Shown: in pieces, positions 1-8,184 of the stretch | Layout of the letters: every line of letters starts with the position of its first letter | How positions within the stretch are numbered: position 1 is the first letter of the stretch | Assembly: GCA_043810615.1 (NCBI GenBank) | Contig: JBDROA010000073.1 | Location: 1-14,714 of the forward strand | Direction of reading: 5' to 3' | Length of the DNA stretch: 14,714 bases | Origin: VGBK01 sp043810615 | GTDB lineage: Bacteria > Actinomycetota > Acidimicrobiia > Spongiisociales > UBA11373 | Notes under the pieces: model-generated | Databases searched by the model: none | What the model was told of the DNA's origin: nothing | What the model saw: the letters and a program-made list of their open reading frames with translations, nothing else | Made by a program: the position numbers and the translations under genes

Positions 1-547
1 CCGCCCGCCGCCTCCCAGCGGCCAGTGCGGCCCCCCCGGCGGCCGCGGCGGTTACGGCGAGGCCGGCGGTTACGGCGTAGCCGGCGGCGGGGAGCAGGGC
101 CCAGGCGGTGGCGCCGACCCCGAGCACGGTGAGCCCGGTGACCGCCACCGGCAGCAGGGACCGCAGCAGGGCTTGCTCGATCTCCTCGAGGTCTTCGGTG
201 AGGCGGGAGAGCAGGTCGCCGGCGCGCTCGTCCTCGAGGCCCGCCGGGGTGAGTCGCTCCACGGCGGCGAAGGCCCGGGTGCGCAGCCGGGCCACCAGGC
301 GGAGCGCGGCGTCGTGTCCGGCGAGGCGCTCCAGGTAGCGCAGCACCGCCCGGGAGATGCCGAAGAAGCGCACCCCGACGATGGCCACCGTCAGTTCGAG
401 GATGGCCGGCTGCTCCCCGGCCCGCACGATGAGGTAGGCCCCGGTGGCCAGGAGGCCCACCCCCGCCCCCACGGTCCCGGCCCCGGCCACGGTGGCGGCG
501 ACGAAGCGCCCCCGGGAGCCTTCCAGGAGGGCGAGCAGGCGCCTCAC
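1..547 (-). CDS. cydC: CydC, thiol/heme-type ABC exporter subunit (partial, N-terminal part)
   Basis: This is the 5' 182 codons of a gene that runs off the left edge. It starts at GTG (547-545), which overlaps the cydD stop in a GTGA junction. The translation begins VRRLLALLEGSRGRF and continues as hydrophobic segments: residues about 14-45 (AATVAGAGTVGAGVG), 50-75, and about 150-180. Between them lies a charged stretch with RFFGISRAVLRYLERLAGHD and LEDERAGDLLSRLTEDLEEI, typical of the CydC transmembrane domain. The ATP-binding half lies outside the window. CydC pairs with CydD as a heterodimeric inner-membrane ABC exporter (cysteine/glutathione export, heme-linked) required to mature cytochrome bd. 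It is the last gene of the cydABDC operon and is probably translationally coupled to cydD. The partner position and homology-like motifs make the call firm, although the gene is incomplete. Confidence 0.88.
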   Translation of the reverse strand, partial: MRRLLALLEGSRGRFVAATVAGAGTVGAGVGLLATGAYLIVRAGEQPAILELTVAIVGVRFFGISRAVLRYLERLAGHDAALRLVARLRTRAFAAVERLTPAGLEDERAGDLLSRLTEDLEEIEQALLRSLLPVAVTGLTVLGVGATAWALLPAAGYAVTAGLAVTAAAAGGAALAAGRRRA

Positions 548-2223
548 GGTGTCCCCCGGCCGGCGGCGACCACCCGGCCGGCGGCGAGGCGCACCACCCG
601 GCCGGCCCGGGCGGCTACCGCCTCGCGGTGGGCCACCACGACGATGGTGCACGATCCCTGCAGCCGCTCGAGGGTGTCGAGCACGGCCATCTCGGTGAGC
701 GGGTCGAGGTGGGCGGTCGGCTCGTCGAGGAGGAGCAAGGGAGCGCGGCGCACCAGCGCCCGGGCCAGGGCCACCCGGGCTCGCTCCCCGGCGGACAGGC
801 GGGCCCCGCCCTCCCCGAGAGGGGTGTCAAGGCCCTGAGGGAGATCGGCGACGAAACCGGCGACGGCCTCCTCCAGGGCGCGGATCACGGCGTCGTCGTC
901 GGCGGAGGGGTCCCCGAAGCGCACGTTGTCGGCCACGGTGCCGTGGAAGAGGCGCGGGTTCTGGGGGACCCAGGCGGCAAGGCGGCGCCACGAGGCGAGG
1001 TCGAGGCCGGCGAGGGGAGTCCCGCCCACGACAATCTCCCCGGCGGTGACGGGGGCGAGGCCGAGGAGCACGGCGAGCAGAGTGCTCTTCCCCGAGCCGG
1101 AGGGTCCGGTGAGGGCCAGGTACTCGCCTTCGTCGATGCGGAGCGAGACCCCGCCGAGTACCGGGCGGGCCCGGCCGGGGTAGACGACGGTGAGCCCCCG
1201 CACCTCGATGGGGGTGGGCCGGGCCGGGGCGGGGTCGTGGCCCCGTTCCGGGGGGGCGGCGCCGTCCCCCTCCAGGGCGCCGAGGATGCCGGCGGCGGCC
1301 TCCACCCCTTCGGCGGCGGCATGGAACTCGGCGGCCAGGCGGCGGGGGGGCAGGTAGGCCTCGGGGGCCAGAATCAGCACGGTGAGCCCGGCCTCGAGGG
1401 CCAGGCCCCCGTCTAGGACCCGCAGGCCCACCGCAACCGCTACCACTGCCACCGAGATTGTGGCCGCCAGTTCCAGCACGAGGGCGGAGAGGAAGGCGAT
1501 GCGCAGGGTGCCCATGGTCTCGCGCCGGTGCCGGTCGGCCAGGGCGGCGAAGGCGGCCACCTGGTCGCGGCTCCTGCCGAAGAGCTTGAGGGTTGGCAGG
1601 GACCGCAGGGAGTCGAGGAAGCCGGCACTGAGGTCGGCGAAGGCCTGCCAGCGCCGGGCCACCCGGGCCCGGGTGGCCCGGCCCACCAGGGCCCCGAACA
1701 TCGGGATAAGGGGCAGGGTGACCACGACGATGACAGCCGCCAGGGGGTCGAGGGGGAACATCCAGCCGAGCACGAAGGCCGGCACGGCGGCCGCCAGGGC
1801 CAGTTGCGGCAGGTAGCGGGCGAAGTAGGCGTCGAGGGCCTCGATGCCCCGCCCCGCCGCTGCCGCCAGGGCCCCGGCCCGTTCCCCGGCGCCCTCTCGC
1901 TCGGTCACCCGCTGCAGCAGGGCCCGCCGTAACGCCGACTTGACCCCGGCGGCGCTGTGGTGGGCGGCCACCTCGGTCGCCCAGGCCACCAGGGCCGAGG
2001 CGGCGGCCAGACCGACCAGGCCGGCCAGATGGGGGCCCAGCGCGGCGAGGTCCTCACCGGCGAAGCCCCCGGCGAGGATGCGGGCGAGGAGCACGGCGCG
2101 GGCGATGGCCAGGGCCGCCCCGGCGAGGCCCAGCAGCACCGCCGCTCCCAGGAAGGCCCGGGCCCCCAGCCCCAACCGGAACAGGCGCCGATCTACGGAG
2201 CGGAGCGCGGCTGTCGAAGGCAT
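544..2223 (-). CDS. cydD: CydD, thiol reductant ABC exporter subunit
   Basis: The product has 559 residues, a normal length for the family. I chose the ATG at 2223-2221 because it overlaps the cydB stop in an ATGA junction and yields MPSTAALRSVDRRL. An upstream GTG at 2283 would add 20 residues lying inside cydB. Domains: an N-terminal transmembrane region (about residues 20-290, several hydrophobic helices) and a C-terminal nucleotide-binding domain. The latter shows Walker A GPSGSGKS (about 373-380), a Q-loop in VPQNP (about 421), the signature LSAGE (about 476-480), Walker B LLLLDEP (about 496-502) and an H-loop histidine in VVVAHR. With CydC it exports thiols and supports cytochrome bd assembly. 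It sits directly behind cydAB and in front of cydC, so one transcript is likely. Other ABC exporters share these motifs; the operon context makes CydD the best call. Confidence 0.93.
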   Translation of the reverse strand: MPSTAALRSVDRRLFRLGLGARAFLGAAVLLGLAGAALAIARAVLLARILAGGFAGEDLAALGPHLAGLVGLAAASALVAWATEVAAHHSAAGVKSALRRALLQRVTEREGAGERAGALAAAAGRGIEALDAYFARYLPQLALAAAVPAFVLGWMFPLDPLAAVIVVVTLPLIPMFGALVGRATRARVARRWQAFADLSAGFLDSLRSLPTLKLFGRSRDQVAAFAALADRHRRETMGTLRIAFLSALVLELAATISVAVVAVAVGLRVLDGGLALEAGLTVLILAPEAYLPPRRLAAEFHAAAEGVEAAAGILGALEGDGAAPPERGHDPAPARPTPIEVRGLTVVYPGRARPVLGGVSLRIDEGEYLALTGPSGSGKSTLLAVLLGLAPVTAGEIVVGGTPLAGLDLASWRRLAAWVPQNPRLFHGTVADNVRFGDPSADDDAVIRALEEAVAGFVADLPQGLDTPLGEGGARLSAGERARVALARALVRRAPLLLLDEPTAHLDPLTEMAVLDTLERLQGSCTIVVVAHREAVAARAGRVVRLAAGRVVAAGRGTP

Positions 2224-3257
2224 CAGCCGGTCGGCGACAGTTGTTCCCGGGTCACCCGCTTGCGGAACACCCAGTAGGACCACGCCTGGTAGGCGAGCAC
2301 CAACGGCAGGAAGATCAAGGCGACGACGGTCATCACCCGCAGCGTGGTGGGGGTCGAGGCCGCGTTGTAGATGTCCAGACTGCCGGCCGCATTCGTGCTC
2401 GAGGGCATCACCCGCGGGTACAGGTTCATGAACAGCATCAGCGTCGCGGTCAGGATGGTCACGCCGGTGGCCACGAACGCCCAGCCGTCACGCTTGGCCC
2501 GCAACAAGGGCAGGACCGCCAGGGCGGCCAGGGCGGCCACCGCGGCCACAGCGATCAATGCCCCCAGCGGGAAGGTCCCTCGGCTGCCGCCGGTGGCGTC
2601 CACCAGGGTCCAGGCCAGGAACCCGCCGCCGACCGCCATCGTGGGCAGCGCCAGGCGGGAGGCGTAGCGGTGCGCCCGTTCGGCCACCGGGCCCGCCGCC
2701 TTGAGCCCCAGGAAGGTGGCGCCGTGGAGAGTGAACAGCAGCAGTGTGGTCAGGCCGCCCGAGAGGGCGTAAGGGTTGAGCAGGCTCCAGAAGCCTCCCA
2801 TGTACTCGAAGGAGGCGTCGATGGCCACCCCGCGCACGATGTTGGCGAAGGCCACTCCCCAGAGCAGTGCCGGGATGGCGCTGCCGAAGAAGATGGCCCG
2901 GTCCCACCAGGCCCGCCACTCGGGGCGGCGGTCTCTGGCACGGAACTCGAACGACACCCCCCGCAGGATGAGCGCCACCAGGATCAGGAACAGAGGCAGG
3001 TAGAAGCCGCTGAACAGGGTGGCGTACCACTCCGGGAAGGCGGCGAAGGTCGCCCCGCCTGCCACCAGGAGCCATACCTCGTTGCCGTCCCACAGGGGGC
3101 CGATGGTGCGGATGGCGACGCGGCGGTCTAGGTCGTCATGGCCCACGAAGGGCAGCAAGATGCCCACGCCGAAGTCGAAGCCCTCCAGGAAGAAGTAGCC
3201 CATCCAGAGGACCGCGATCAGCAGGAACCAGAGCGAGTTGAGGTCGGTCTCGATCAT
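2223..3257 (-). CDS. cydB: Cytochrome bd ubiquinol/menaquinol oxidase subunit II
   Basis: The product has 344 residues and starts at ATG 3257-3255, preceded by a strong GGAGGAGGAC Shine-Dalgarno stretch (about 3260-3270) just after the cydA stop. The N-terminus (SLWFLLIAVLWMGYFFLEGF, then DFGVGILLPF) is the CydB hallmark; Asp28 in GFDFGVG matches the conserved aspartate of the family near the proton/heme region. Several more membrane segments follow, with an ATLFSGFYLPLFLIL stretch and the family's IPALLWGVAFANIVRG motif. It ends LAYQAWSYWVFRKRVTREQL, the usual C-terminal helix. CydB is the structural partner of CydA in the high-affinity membrane oxidase that reduces oxygen to water. Its stop codon overlaps the cydD start by four bases, implying coupled translation. 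Confidence 0.96.
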   Translation of the reverse strand: MIETDLNSLWFLLIAVLWMGYFFLEGFDFGVGILLPFVGHDDLDRRVAIRTIGPLWDGNEVWLLVAGGATFAAFPEWYATLFSGFYLPLFLILVALILRGVSFEFRARDRRPEWRAWWDRAIFFGSAIPALLWGVAFANIVRGVAIDASFEYMGGFWSLLNPYALSGGLTTLLLFTLHGATFLGLKAAGPVAERAHRYASRLALPTMAVGGGFLAWTLVDATGGSRGTFPLGALIAVAAVAALAALAVLPLLRAKRDGWAFVATGVTILTATLMLFMNLYPRVMPSSTNAAGSLDIYNAASTPTTLRVMTVVALIFLPLVLAYQAWSYWVFRKRVTREQLSPTG

Positions 3258-3270
3258 CGGGTCCTCCTCC

Positions 3271-4650
3271 TCAGTACGCCAGGCCCGCCCCGACCTCGGC
3301 CGGTGTGGTCTCCTCGCCGGCCCCGTCCCGGGCGTACTTGACCATCAGGTAAAGGTCGATCACCGCCAGCACGCCGTACACGACGGTGAAGCCGATCAGT
3401 GAGATGAGCACCGACGCCGTGCCCACCGAGGGCGACACCGAGTCGCGCACCAGCAGCACGTTGTACACCGACCAGGGCTGACGGCCCATCTCGGTGACCA
3501 CCCACCCGGTGATGTTGGCCAGGAAGGGAAGCCCGAGGGCTAACAGGGCGGCGCGGTGGTACCAGCCCACCTCGTGGAGGCGCTTGCGGTGCAGGAACCA
3601 GGCGCCCAGGGCCCCGAGGCCGATGAGGGCGAACCCGGCACCCACCATCACCCGGAATGACCAGTAGACGATGCCCACCGGCGGGCGGTAGTCGCCCTCC
3701 CCGAACTGCGCCACGTACTTCGCCTGGAGGTCGTTGATGCCCTGAACCTCGCTGCTGAACGAGTGGTCGGTGAGCAGGCTGAGGAGGCGAGGGACGCCGA
3801 TGTCGATGAGGTTGCGCCCGTCGTCCATGTCGGGGATGGCGAAGAGCGACAGGGCGGCGGGCGCCTCGGTCTCCCAAAGCGCCTCGGTGGCGGCGTGCTT
3901 CATAGGCTGCAGGTCGGCCACCTGCCGGCCCTGGAAGTGGCCGGTGATCGCCACCCCCAGGCTGGAAACCAGCACCAGCACGACGGCGAGCGCCGAGGAG
4001 AGTCGGAAGACCGGGTCCTGAGAGTTGCGGATGAGGTGCCAGCCGCCGACGGCGAGCATCACGATGCCGGCGGTGAGGACGGCGGCCAGGATGGTGTGAC
4101 CCAGGTGGTACCAGGCTACGGGGTTGCGGATGAGGTCGAGGAAGCTCTCGAGTTCCGCCCGCCCGGTGGCCGGGTTGATGTGGTAGCCCACCGGGTTCTG
4201 CATCCAGGCATTCGCCGCCAGTATCCAGAAGGCGGAGATGATGGTGCCCAGCGACACCAGCCAGGCGGTGGCGGCGTGGAGCCGGGGAGAGAGCCGGTCC
4301 CAGCCGAAGATCCACAGGCCCACGAAGGTGGACTCCAGGAAAAAGGCGACCAGGCCTTCCACCGCCAGGGGGGCGCCGAATATGTCTCCGACGAAGCGGG
4401 AGTAGCTGGACCAGTTCATGCCGAACTGGAACTCCTGCACGATGCCGGTGACCACGCCGACGGCGAAGTTGATCAGGAACAGCTTTGCCCAGAACTTGGT
4501 GGCCCGCAGGTACTTGGGATCACGCCTGCGGACCCACATCGTCTCCAGGATCGCCACCACCAGGGCCAGGCCGATGGTGAGCGGCACAAAGAGGAAGTGG
4601 TAGATCGTGGTGATCCCGAACTGCCATCGGGCCGCGATGAGAGCATCCAT
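3271..4650 (-). CDS. cydA: Cytochrome bd oxidase subunit I (short Q-loop type)
   Basis: The product has 459 residues and starts at ATG 4650-4648 behind a GAGAAG Shine-Dalgarno-like stretch. It is the quinol-oxidising, heme-carrying subunit of cytochrome bd in the cytoplasmic membrane. Visible landmarks: MDALIAARWQFGITTIYHFL with His18 (heme b595 ligand in the family), Glu98 and Glu106 in the VEGLVAFFLEST helix (proton/heme diheme-site acids), His185 in YHLGHT and Met335 in SFRVMVG (axial ligands of heme b558), the Lys251/Glu256 pair in LQPMKHAATE (quinol site), and GRQPW at 389-393. The segment between the quinol site and Met335 is short, so this is the short Q-loop form usual in Gram-positives. 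It is the first gene of the operon; the promoter should lie in 4651-4846. Confidence 0.97.
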   Translation of the reverse strand: MDALIAARWQFGITTIYHFLFVPLTIGLALVVAILETMWVRRRDPKYLRATKFWAKLFLINFAVGVVTGIVQEFQFGMNWSSYSRFVGDIFGAPLAVEGLVAFFLESTFVGLWIFGWDRLSPRLHAATAWLVSLGTIISAFWILAANAWMQNPVGYHINPATGRAELESFLDLIRNPVAWYHLGHTILAAVLTAGIVMLAVGGWHLIRNSQDPVFRLSSALAVVLVLVSSLGVAITGHFQGRQVADLQPMKHAATEALWETEAPAALSLFAIPDMDDGRNLIDIGVPRLLSLLTDHSFSSEVQGINDLQAKYVAQFGEGDYRPPVGIVYWSFRVMVGAGFALIGLGALGAWFLHRKRLHEVGWYHRAALLALGLPFLANITGWVVTEMGRQPWSVYNVLLVRDSVSPSVGTASVLISLIGFTVVYGVLAVIDLYLMVKYARDGAGEETTPAEVGAGLAY

Positions 4651-4680
4651 GTCTTCTCAGGCTCCGATCGGTGTCGGCGG

Positions 4681-4694
4681 GACGCTAGTGCGTC
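4681..4694. promoter_or_regulatory. Short inverted repeat upstream of cydA
   Basis: GACGC-TAGT-GCGTC is a perfect 5-bp inverted repeat with a 4-base spacer, about 30 bases upstream of the cydA start codon. Its position fits an operator or a promoter-overlapping site for the cyd operon. It does not resemble the known Rex consensus. In such GC-rich DNA a repeat this short could be chance. Confidence 0.2.
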
Positions 4695-4787
4695 GGACGC
4701 CCGTACGGCACCCCGCGGGGCCGGCTTGCTGGCCGGGCCGCCCGGAGGGCGCCCTGGAGGGGGAGAGAAAAGGCCGCGGGCTCGACT

Positions 4788-4815
4788 GCAACCGGCCGGC
4801 CGCGCGCCGGATTGC
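4788..4815 (-). terminator. Candidate hairpin between the carboxylase operon and cydA
   Basis: The arms GCAACCGGC and GCCGGATTGC pair around a 9-base GC-rich loop, with one bulged base. The hairpin lies about 30 bases downstream of the acyl-CoA carboxylase alpha stop (4847) in the minus-strand direction. A TTTTCTCT stretch follows only about 17 bases later (about 4765-4772), so it is a poor match to a classical intrinsic terminator. The rest of the 196-base gap (4651-4846) must also hold the cydA promoter; no convincing -35/-10 pair was seen in it. Confidence 0.3.
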
Positions 4816-4846
4816 GACTCCGGGGCAAGCCTGTTCGCGCCCTCTC

Positions 4847-6586
4847 TCACCGCACGATGGCCAGCACCTGGCCGGCCGACACCAGATCGCCCTCGCGGGC
4901 GCGCAGGTCCACGATCTGACCGGCGGCGGGGGCCCGAAGTTCGTTCTCCATCTTCATGGCCTCGAGCACGAACAGGGGCTCACCGGCCTCCACCGCCTCG
5001 CCGGCGCGGTGGTGCACCTTGACGATGATGCCCTGCATGGGGGCGGTGATCAAACCCTCGGGCTCGCTGAACTCGAGGCCGGCGGGAGCCGGGCCGCGGC
5101 GGCGCGCCGGGGGTCGCTTGGCCCCTTCGACGCCGGGGGCCTCCGGGACCCAGAGCCGGACCTCGAAGCGGCGGCCCCCAACCTCGACGGTGAGGGCCCG
5201 GCCGGCGGCCGTGGTCTCGGGTAGGGGCTCGGCCTCGGGTTGGGCGAGGGCGCCGAGGTCGAGGCCGGCTTCGACGGTGCGGGTGTCGTGCGTGCCCTCG
5301 CGGAAGGCGGGCAGGTCGAGGATGAGGCGGTGGAAGGGGAGCGTGGTGGGCACCCCGGCGATGTGGAACTCGCCCAGGGCCCGCCGGGCACGGGCCAGGG
5401 CCTCGGCCCGGTCGGTTCCCCACACAACCAGCTTGGCGATGAGGTTGTCGTAGTACTGGCTGATCACGGCGCCCGGCCCGTAGCCGGAGTCCACCCGCAC
5501 TCCGAACCCGCCCGGTTCGCGGTACTCGGCTATGCGGCCCGGTTGGGGGCGAAAGCCACGGCCGGGGTCCTCGGCGTTGATGCGGAACTCGATGGCGTGG
5601 CCCCGGGGGATCACTTCGCCCATGGTGAGGCGCTCCCCGGCGGCGATGCGTAATTGCTCTTTGACCAGGTCGATGCCGGTGACCGCCTCGGTGACGGGGT
5701 GCTCCACCTGGAGCCGGGTGTTCATCTCCAGGAAGTAGAAGCTGCCGTCCCGGTCGAGGAGGAACTCCACCGTGCCGGCGCTCTCGTAGGGCGCGGCCCG
5801 GGCCACGGCCAGGGCGGCTTTGCCCAGATCCCGGCGCTGGCGGGCGGAGAGGGCCGGTGAAGGGGCCTCCTCCACCAGTTTCTGGTGGCGGCGCTGCAGC
5901 GAGCAGTCCCGCTCGCCCAGGAACACGGCATTGTCGTGGCGGTCGCAGAGCACCTGGGCCTCGATGTGGCGCGGCCCTTCCAGGTAGCGCTCCACGTAGA
6001 CCTCGGGGTTGGCGAAGTAGGCGTCGGCCTCGCGGCGGGCGGCTTCGAAGGCCCGGTCCAGGTCCTCGACGCGGCGCACGACCCGCAGGCCTCGCCCCCC
6101 GCCGCCGTGGGCCGCTTTGACCACGATGGGGAGGCCGTAGGCGTCGGCAACGGCACGCAGGTCGGCGGCGCGGCGCACCGGTTCCAGGGTGCCGGGCACC
6201 CCCGGCACCCCGGCCGCCTCGGCAGCGCGCCGGGAGGCGATTTTGTCCCCCATGGTGGCGATCGCCTCGGGCGGAGGCCCCACCCAGGCCAGTCCGGCCT
6301 CGACCACCCGGCGGGCGAAGCCGGCGTTCTCGGCCAGGAAGCCGTAGCCGGGGTGCACTGCCTCGGCGCCGCTGCGAGCGGCCGCGTCCAGGATGGCGTC
6401 GGCGTTCAGGTACGACTCCGCCGCCGGGGCGGCGCCGACGTTCCAGGCCTCGTCGGCGAGGCGGACGTGGAGGGCGTCGCGGTCGAGGTCGGAGTAGACG
6501 GCGATGGCTCGCATCCCCATCTCGCGCACCGCCCGGATCACCCGCACGGCGATCTCCCCCCGGTTGGCGATGAGGACCGACTCCAC
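4847..6586 (-). CDS. Acyl-CoA carboxylase alpha chain (biotin carboxylase + biotin carrier domain)
   Basis: The product has 579 residues and starts at GTG 6586-6584. The start is fixed by an AGGAGG at 6598-6593 and by the family N-terminus ESVLIANRGEIAVRVIRA. It carboxylates its own biotin with ATP and bicarbonate, for transfer by the beta chain to acetyl-, propionyl- or a related acyl-CoA. Domains: biotin carboxylase N-lobe (1-110), ATP-grasp with the glycine loop HGGGGRG (160-166) and FYFLEMNTRLQVEHPVTE (about 275-292), a biotin carboxylase C-terminal domain (to about 450), a linker, and a C-terminal biotinyl domain with EAMKMEN (biotinyl Lys545). The length matches actinobacterial AccA/PccA-type chains. 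The beta chain lies immediately upstream and birA is divergent from the operon. Substrate cannot be read from this chain. Confidence 0.94.
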   Translation of the reverse strand: MESVLIANRGEIAVRVIRAVREMGMRAIAVYSDLDRDALHVRLADEAWNVGAAPAAESYLNADAILDAAARSGAEAVHPGYGFLAENAGFARRVVEAGLAWVGPPPEAIATMGDKIASRRAAEAAGVPGVPGTLEPVRRAADLRAVADAYGLPIVVKAAHGGGGRGLRVVRRVEDLDRAFEAARREADAYFANPEVYVERYLEGPRHIEAQVLCDRHDNAVFLGERDCSLQRRHQKLVEEAPSPALSARQRRDLGKAALAVARAAPYESAGTVEFLLDRDGSFYFLEMNTRLQVEHPVTEAVTGIDLVKEQLRIAAGERLTMGEVIPRGHAIEFRINAEDPGRGFRPQPGRIAEYREPGGFGVRVDSGYGPGAVISQYYDNLIAKLVVWGTDRAEALARARRALGEFHIAGVPTTLPFHRLILDLPAFREGTHDTRTVEAGLDLGALAQPEAEPLPETTAAGRALTVEVGGRRFEVRLWVPEAPGVEGAKRPPARRRGPAPAGLEFSEPEGLITAPMQGIIVKVHHRAGEAVEAGEPLFVLEAMKMENELRAPAAGQIVDLRAREGDLVSAGQVLAIVR

Positions 6587-6592
6587 TGCGTG

Positions 6593-6598
6593 CCTCCT
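6593..6598 (-). promoter_or_regulatory. Shine-Dalgarno site of the alpha chain overlapping the beta-chain stop
   Basis: AGGAGG on the minus strand overlaps the TAG stop of the beta-chain gene (6599-6597) and sits 6 bases before the GTG start of the alpha chain. Terminating ribosomes would lie on the start region, so the two chains are probably made in a coupled, balanced ratio. Confidence 0.75.
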
Positions 6599-8132
6599 AC
6601 AGCGGGATGTTGCCGTGCTTCTTGGGGGGTTGGCTGCCCCGCTTGGCGTGCAGCATGGCCAGGGCTCGGATGAGGCGGGGCCGGGTCTCCGGCGCCTCGA
6701 TGACCTCGTCGACCAGGCCCCGCTCGGCGGCCACGTACGGATTGGAGAAGCGGCGCTCGTAGTCGGCGGTTAGGTCCGCCCGACGGGCCTCGGCGTCCGC
6801 CGCCTCCCCGAGCTCCCGGCGGTAGATGATGTTCACCGCTCCCTGGGCGCCCATCACGGCGATCTCGGCGTTGGGCCAGGCGAAGGCCAGGTCGGCCCCC
6901 ACGGAGCGGGAGTTCATCACCACGTAGGCCCCCCCGTAGGCCTTGCGGGTGATCACGGTCACCCGGGGCACGGTGGCCTCGCAGTAGGCGTAGAGCAGTT
7001 TGGCGCCGTGGCGGATGATGCCCCCGTGCTCCTGGCTCAGGCCCGGCAGGAACCCGGGAACGTCGACGAAGGTGACGAGGGGGATGTTGAAGGCGTCGCA
7101 GAATCGCACGAAGCGGGCTGCCTTCACCGAGGCGTCGATGTCGAGGGTGCCGGCCAGCACAGCCGGGTTGTTCCCCACGATCCCGACGGTGTGCCCGTCG
7201 AGGCGGGCGAAGCCCACGACGATGTTGCGGGCCCAGTGGCGGTGCACCTGGAAGAAGTCGCCGTCATCGACCACCATCTCGATCAGGGCAGTCATTTCGT
7301 ACGGCTGGTTGGGAGAGTCGGGGACGATGGTGGCCAGGCCCGGCTCCATGCGGTCGGGCCTGTCCTCGGGGGAGAAGGAAGGGGGAGCCTCCAGATTGTT
7401 CTGAGGCAGGAACGACAGGAGGTAGCGCACTTCCTCCGCCGCCTGGGCCTCGTCGGCGGCGACGAAGTGGGTGACCCCGGAGATCGAGGCGTGGCTGTGG
7501 GCCCCGCCGAGGGTGGCGAAGTCCACCTCCTGGCCGGTGACCGCCTTGATGACGTCGGGGCCGGTGATGAACAGGTGGCTGGCCCCGTTGACCTGGAAGA
7601 CGAAGTCGGTGATGGCCGGCGAGTACACCGCTCCGCCGGCGCAGGGCCCGAGGATGACCGAGATCTGAGGGATCACCCCGGAAGCCCTCACGTTGCGCCG
7701 GAATATCTCCCCGTAGGCGTCGAGGGAAGCCACACCCTCCTGGATGCGGGCCCCGCCGGAGTCCTTGAGCCCGATGAGGGGGGCTCCGTTCTCCGTGGCC
7801 AGGTCCATCACCTTGCAGATCTTCTCGCCCACGGCCTCGCCCAGGCTCCCGCCGAAGACGGCGAAGTCCTCGGCGAACACGAAGGTGGTGCGGCCGTCGA
7901 TGGTGCCCCAGCCGGTGACCACGGCGTCGCCGGCCGGACGGCGCTTCTCGATGCCGAAGCCGTGCGCCTGATGGCGGACGAGGGCATCGATCTCGGCGAA
8001 GGACCCGGGGTCCAGCAGGGCGGTGAGGCGTTCCCGAGCGGTCGTCTTCCCCGCCGCCGGGGCGCGCCGCTCCGCCTGCTCCGCCTCGCGGCGCAGCCGC
8101 CTCAGGTACTGGATGCGCTCCTCTGTGCTCAC
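6597..8132 (-). CDS. Acyl-CoA carboxylase beta chain (carboxyltransferase)
   Basis: The product has 511 residues and starts at GTG 8132-8130 with a GGGAG five bases upstream. It transfers the carboxyl group from biotin on the alpha chain to an acyl-CoA, giving malonyl-CoA or methylmalonyl-CoA. It has the two crotonase-like lobes of the family. The N-lobe shows SGGARIQEG (125-133) and GPCAGGAVYSPA (162-173), which form an oxyanion hole. The C-lobe shows KAYGGAYVVMNSRSVGAD and the hallmark AFAWPNAEIAVMGAQGAVNI. The C-terminus (NPYVAAERGLVDEVIEAPET) is also typical. Length matches AccB/PccB/AccD5-type proteins. It is the first gene of a two-gene operon; no epsilon subunit gene is visible. Propionyl-CoA carboxylase is a reasonable guess, but the acyl specificity is not assigned here. 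Confidence 0.94.
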   Translation of the reverse strand: MSTEERIQYLRRLRREAEQAERRAPAAGKTTARERLTALLDPGSFAEIDALVRHQAHGFGIEKRRPAGDAVVTGWGTIDGRTTFVFAEDFAVFGGSLGEAVGEKICKVMDLATENGAPLIGLKDSGGARIQEGVASLDAYGEIFRRNVRASGVIPQISVILGPCAGGAVYSPAITDFVFQVNGASHLFITGPDVIKAVTGQEVDFATLGGAHSHASISGVTHFVAADEAQAAEEVRYLLSFLPQNNLEAPPSFSPEDRPDRMEPGLATIVPDSPNQPYEMTALIEMVVDDGDFFQVHRHWARNIVVGFARLDGHTVGIVGNNPAVLAGTLDIDASVKAARFVRFCDAFNIPLVTFVDVPGFLPGLSQEHGGIIRHGAKLLYAYCEATVPRVTVITRKAYGGAYVVMNSRSVGADLAFAWPNAEIAVMGAQGAVNIIYRRELGEAADAEARRADLTADYERRFSNPYVAAERGLVDEVIEAPETRPRLIRALAMLHAKRGSQPPKKHGNIPL

Positions 8133-8184
8133 GCCGCTCCCGTTATCCTCGCCCGGCGGTGTCCCTTTGACCTCGGGGCCGGTG
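8133..8184. promoter_or_regulatory. Short divergent promoter region between carboxylase operon and birA
   Basis: Only 52 bases separate the GTG of the carboxylase beta chain (minus) from the ATG of birA (plus), so both promoters must lie here or reach into the genes. On the minus strand a GATAAC (about 8149-8144) could be a -10 element for the carboxylase operon, but no good -35 accompanies it. No strong palindrome that would suggest a BirA-type operator was seen, consistent with this BirA lacking a DNA-binding domain. Confidence 0.35.

Noticed and set aside
628..1416. Long plus-strand open frame of 262 codons across cydD
   Set aside because: It is antisense to the ABC domain of cydD, which has intact Walker motifs; its Gly/Glu-rich composition is typical of a GC-rich shadow frame.
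2224..2283. Upstream GTG start for cydD adding 20 residues
   Set aside because: The extra codons lie inside the end of cydB, while the ATG at 2223 forms a standard ATGA junction.
3763..5022. Plus-strand open frame of 419 codons over cydA and the gap
   Set aside because: It spans antisense of cydA, the intergenic region and the carboxylase end; no family-like motif.
8023..8184. N-terminal extension of birA by 54 codons
   Set aside because: The extra part lies on the antisense of the carboxylase beta chain and does not look like a helix-turn-helix domain; BirA homology starts at 8185.
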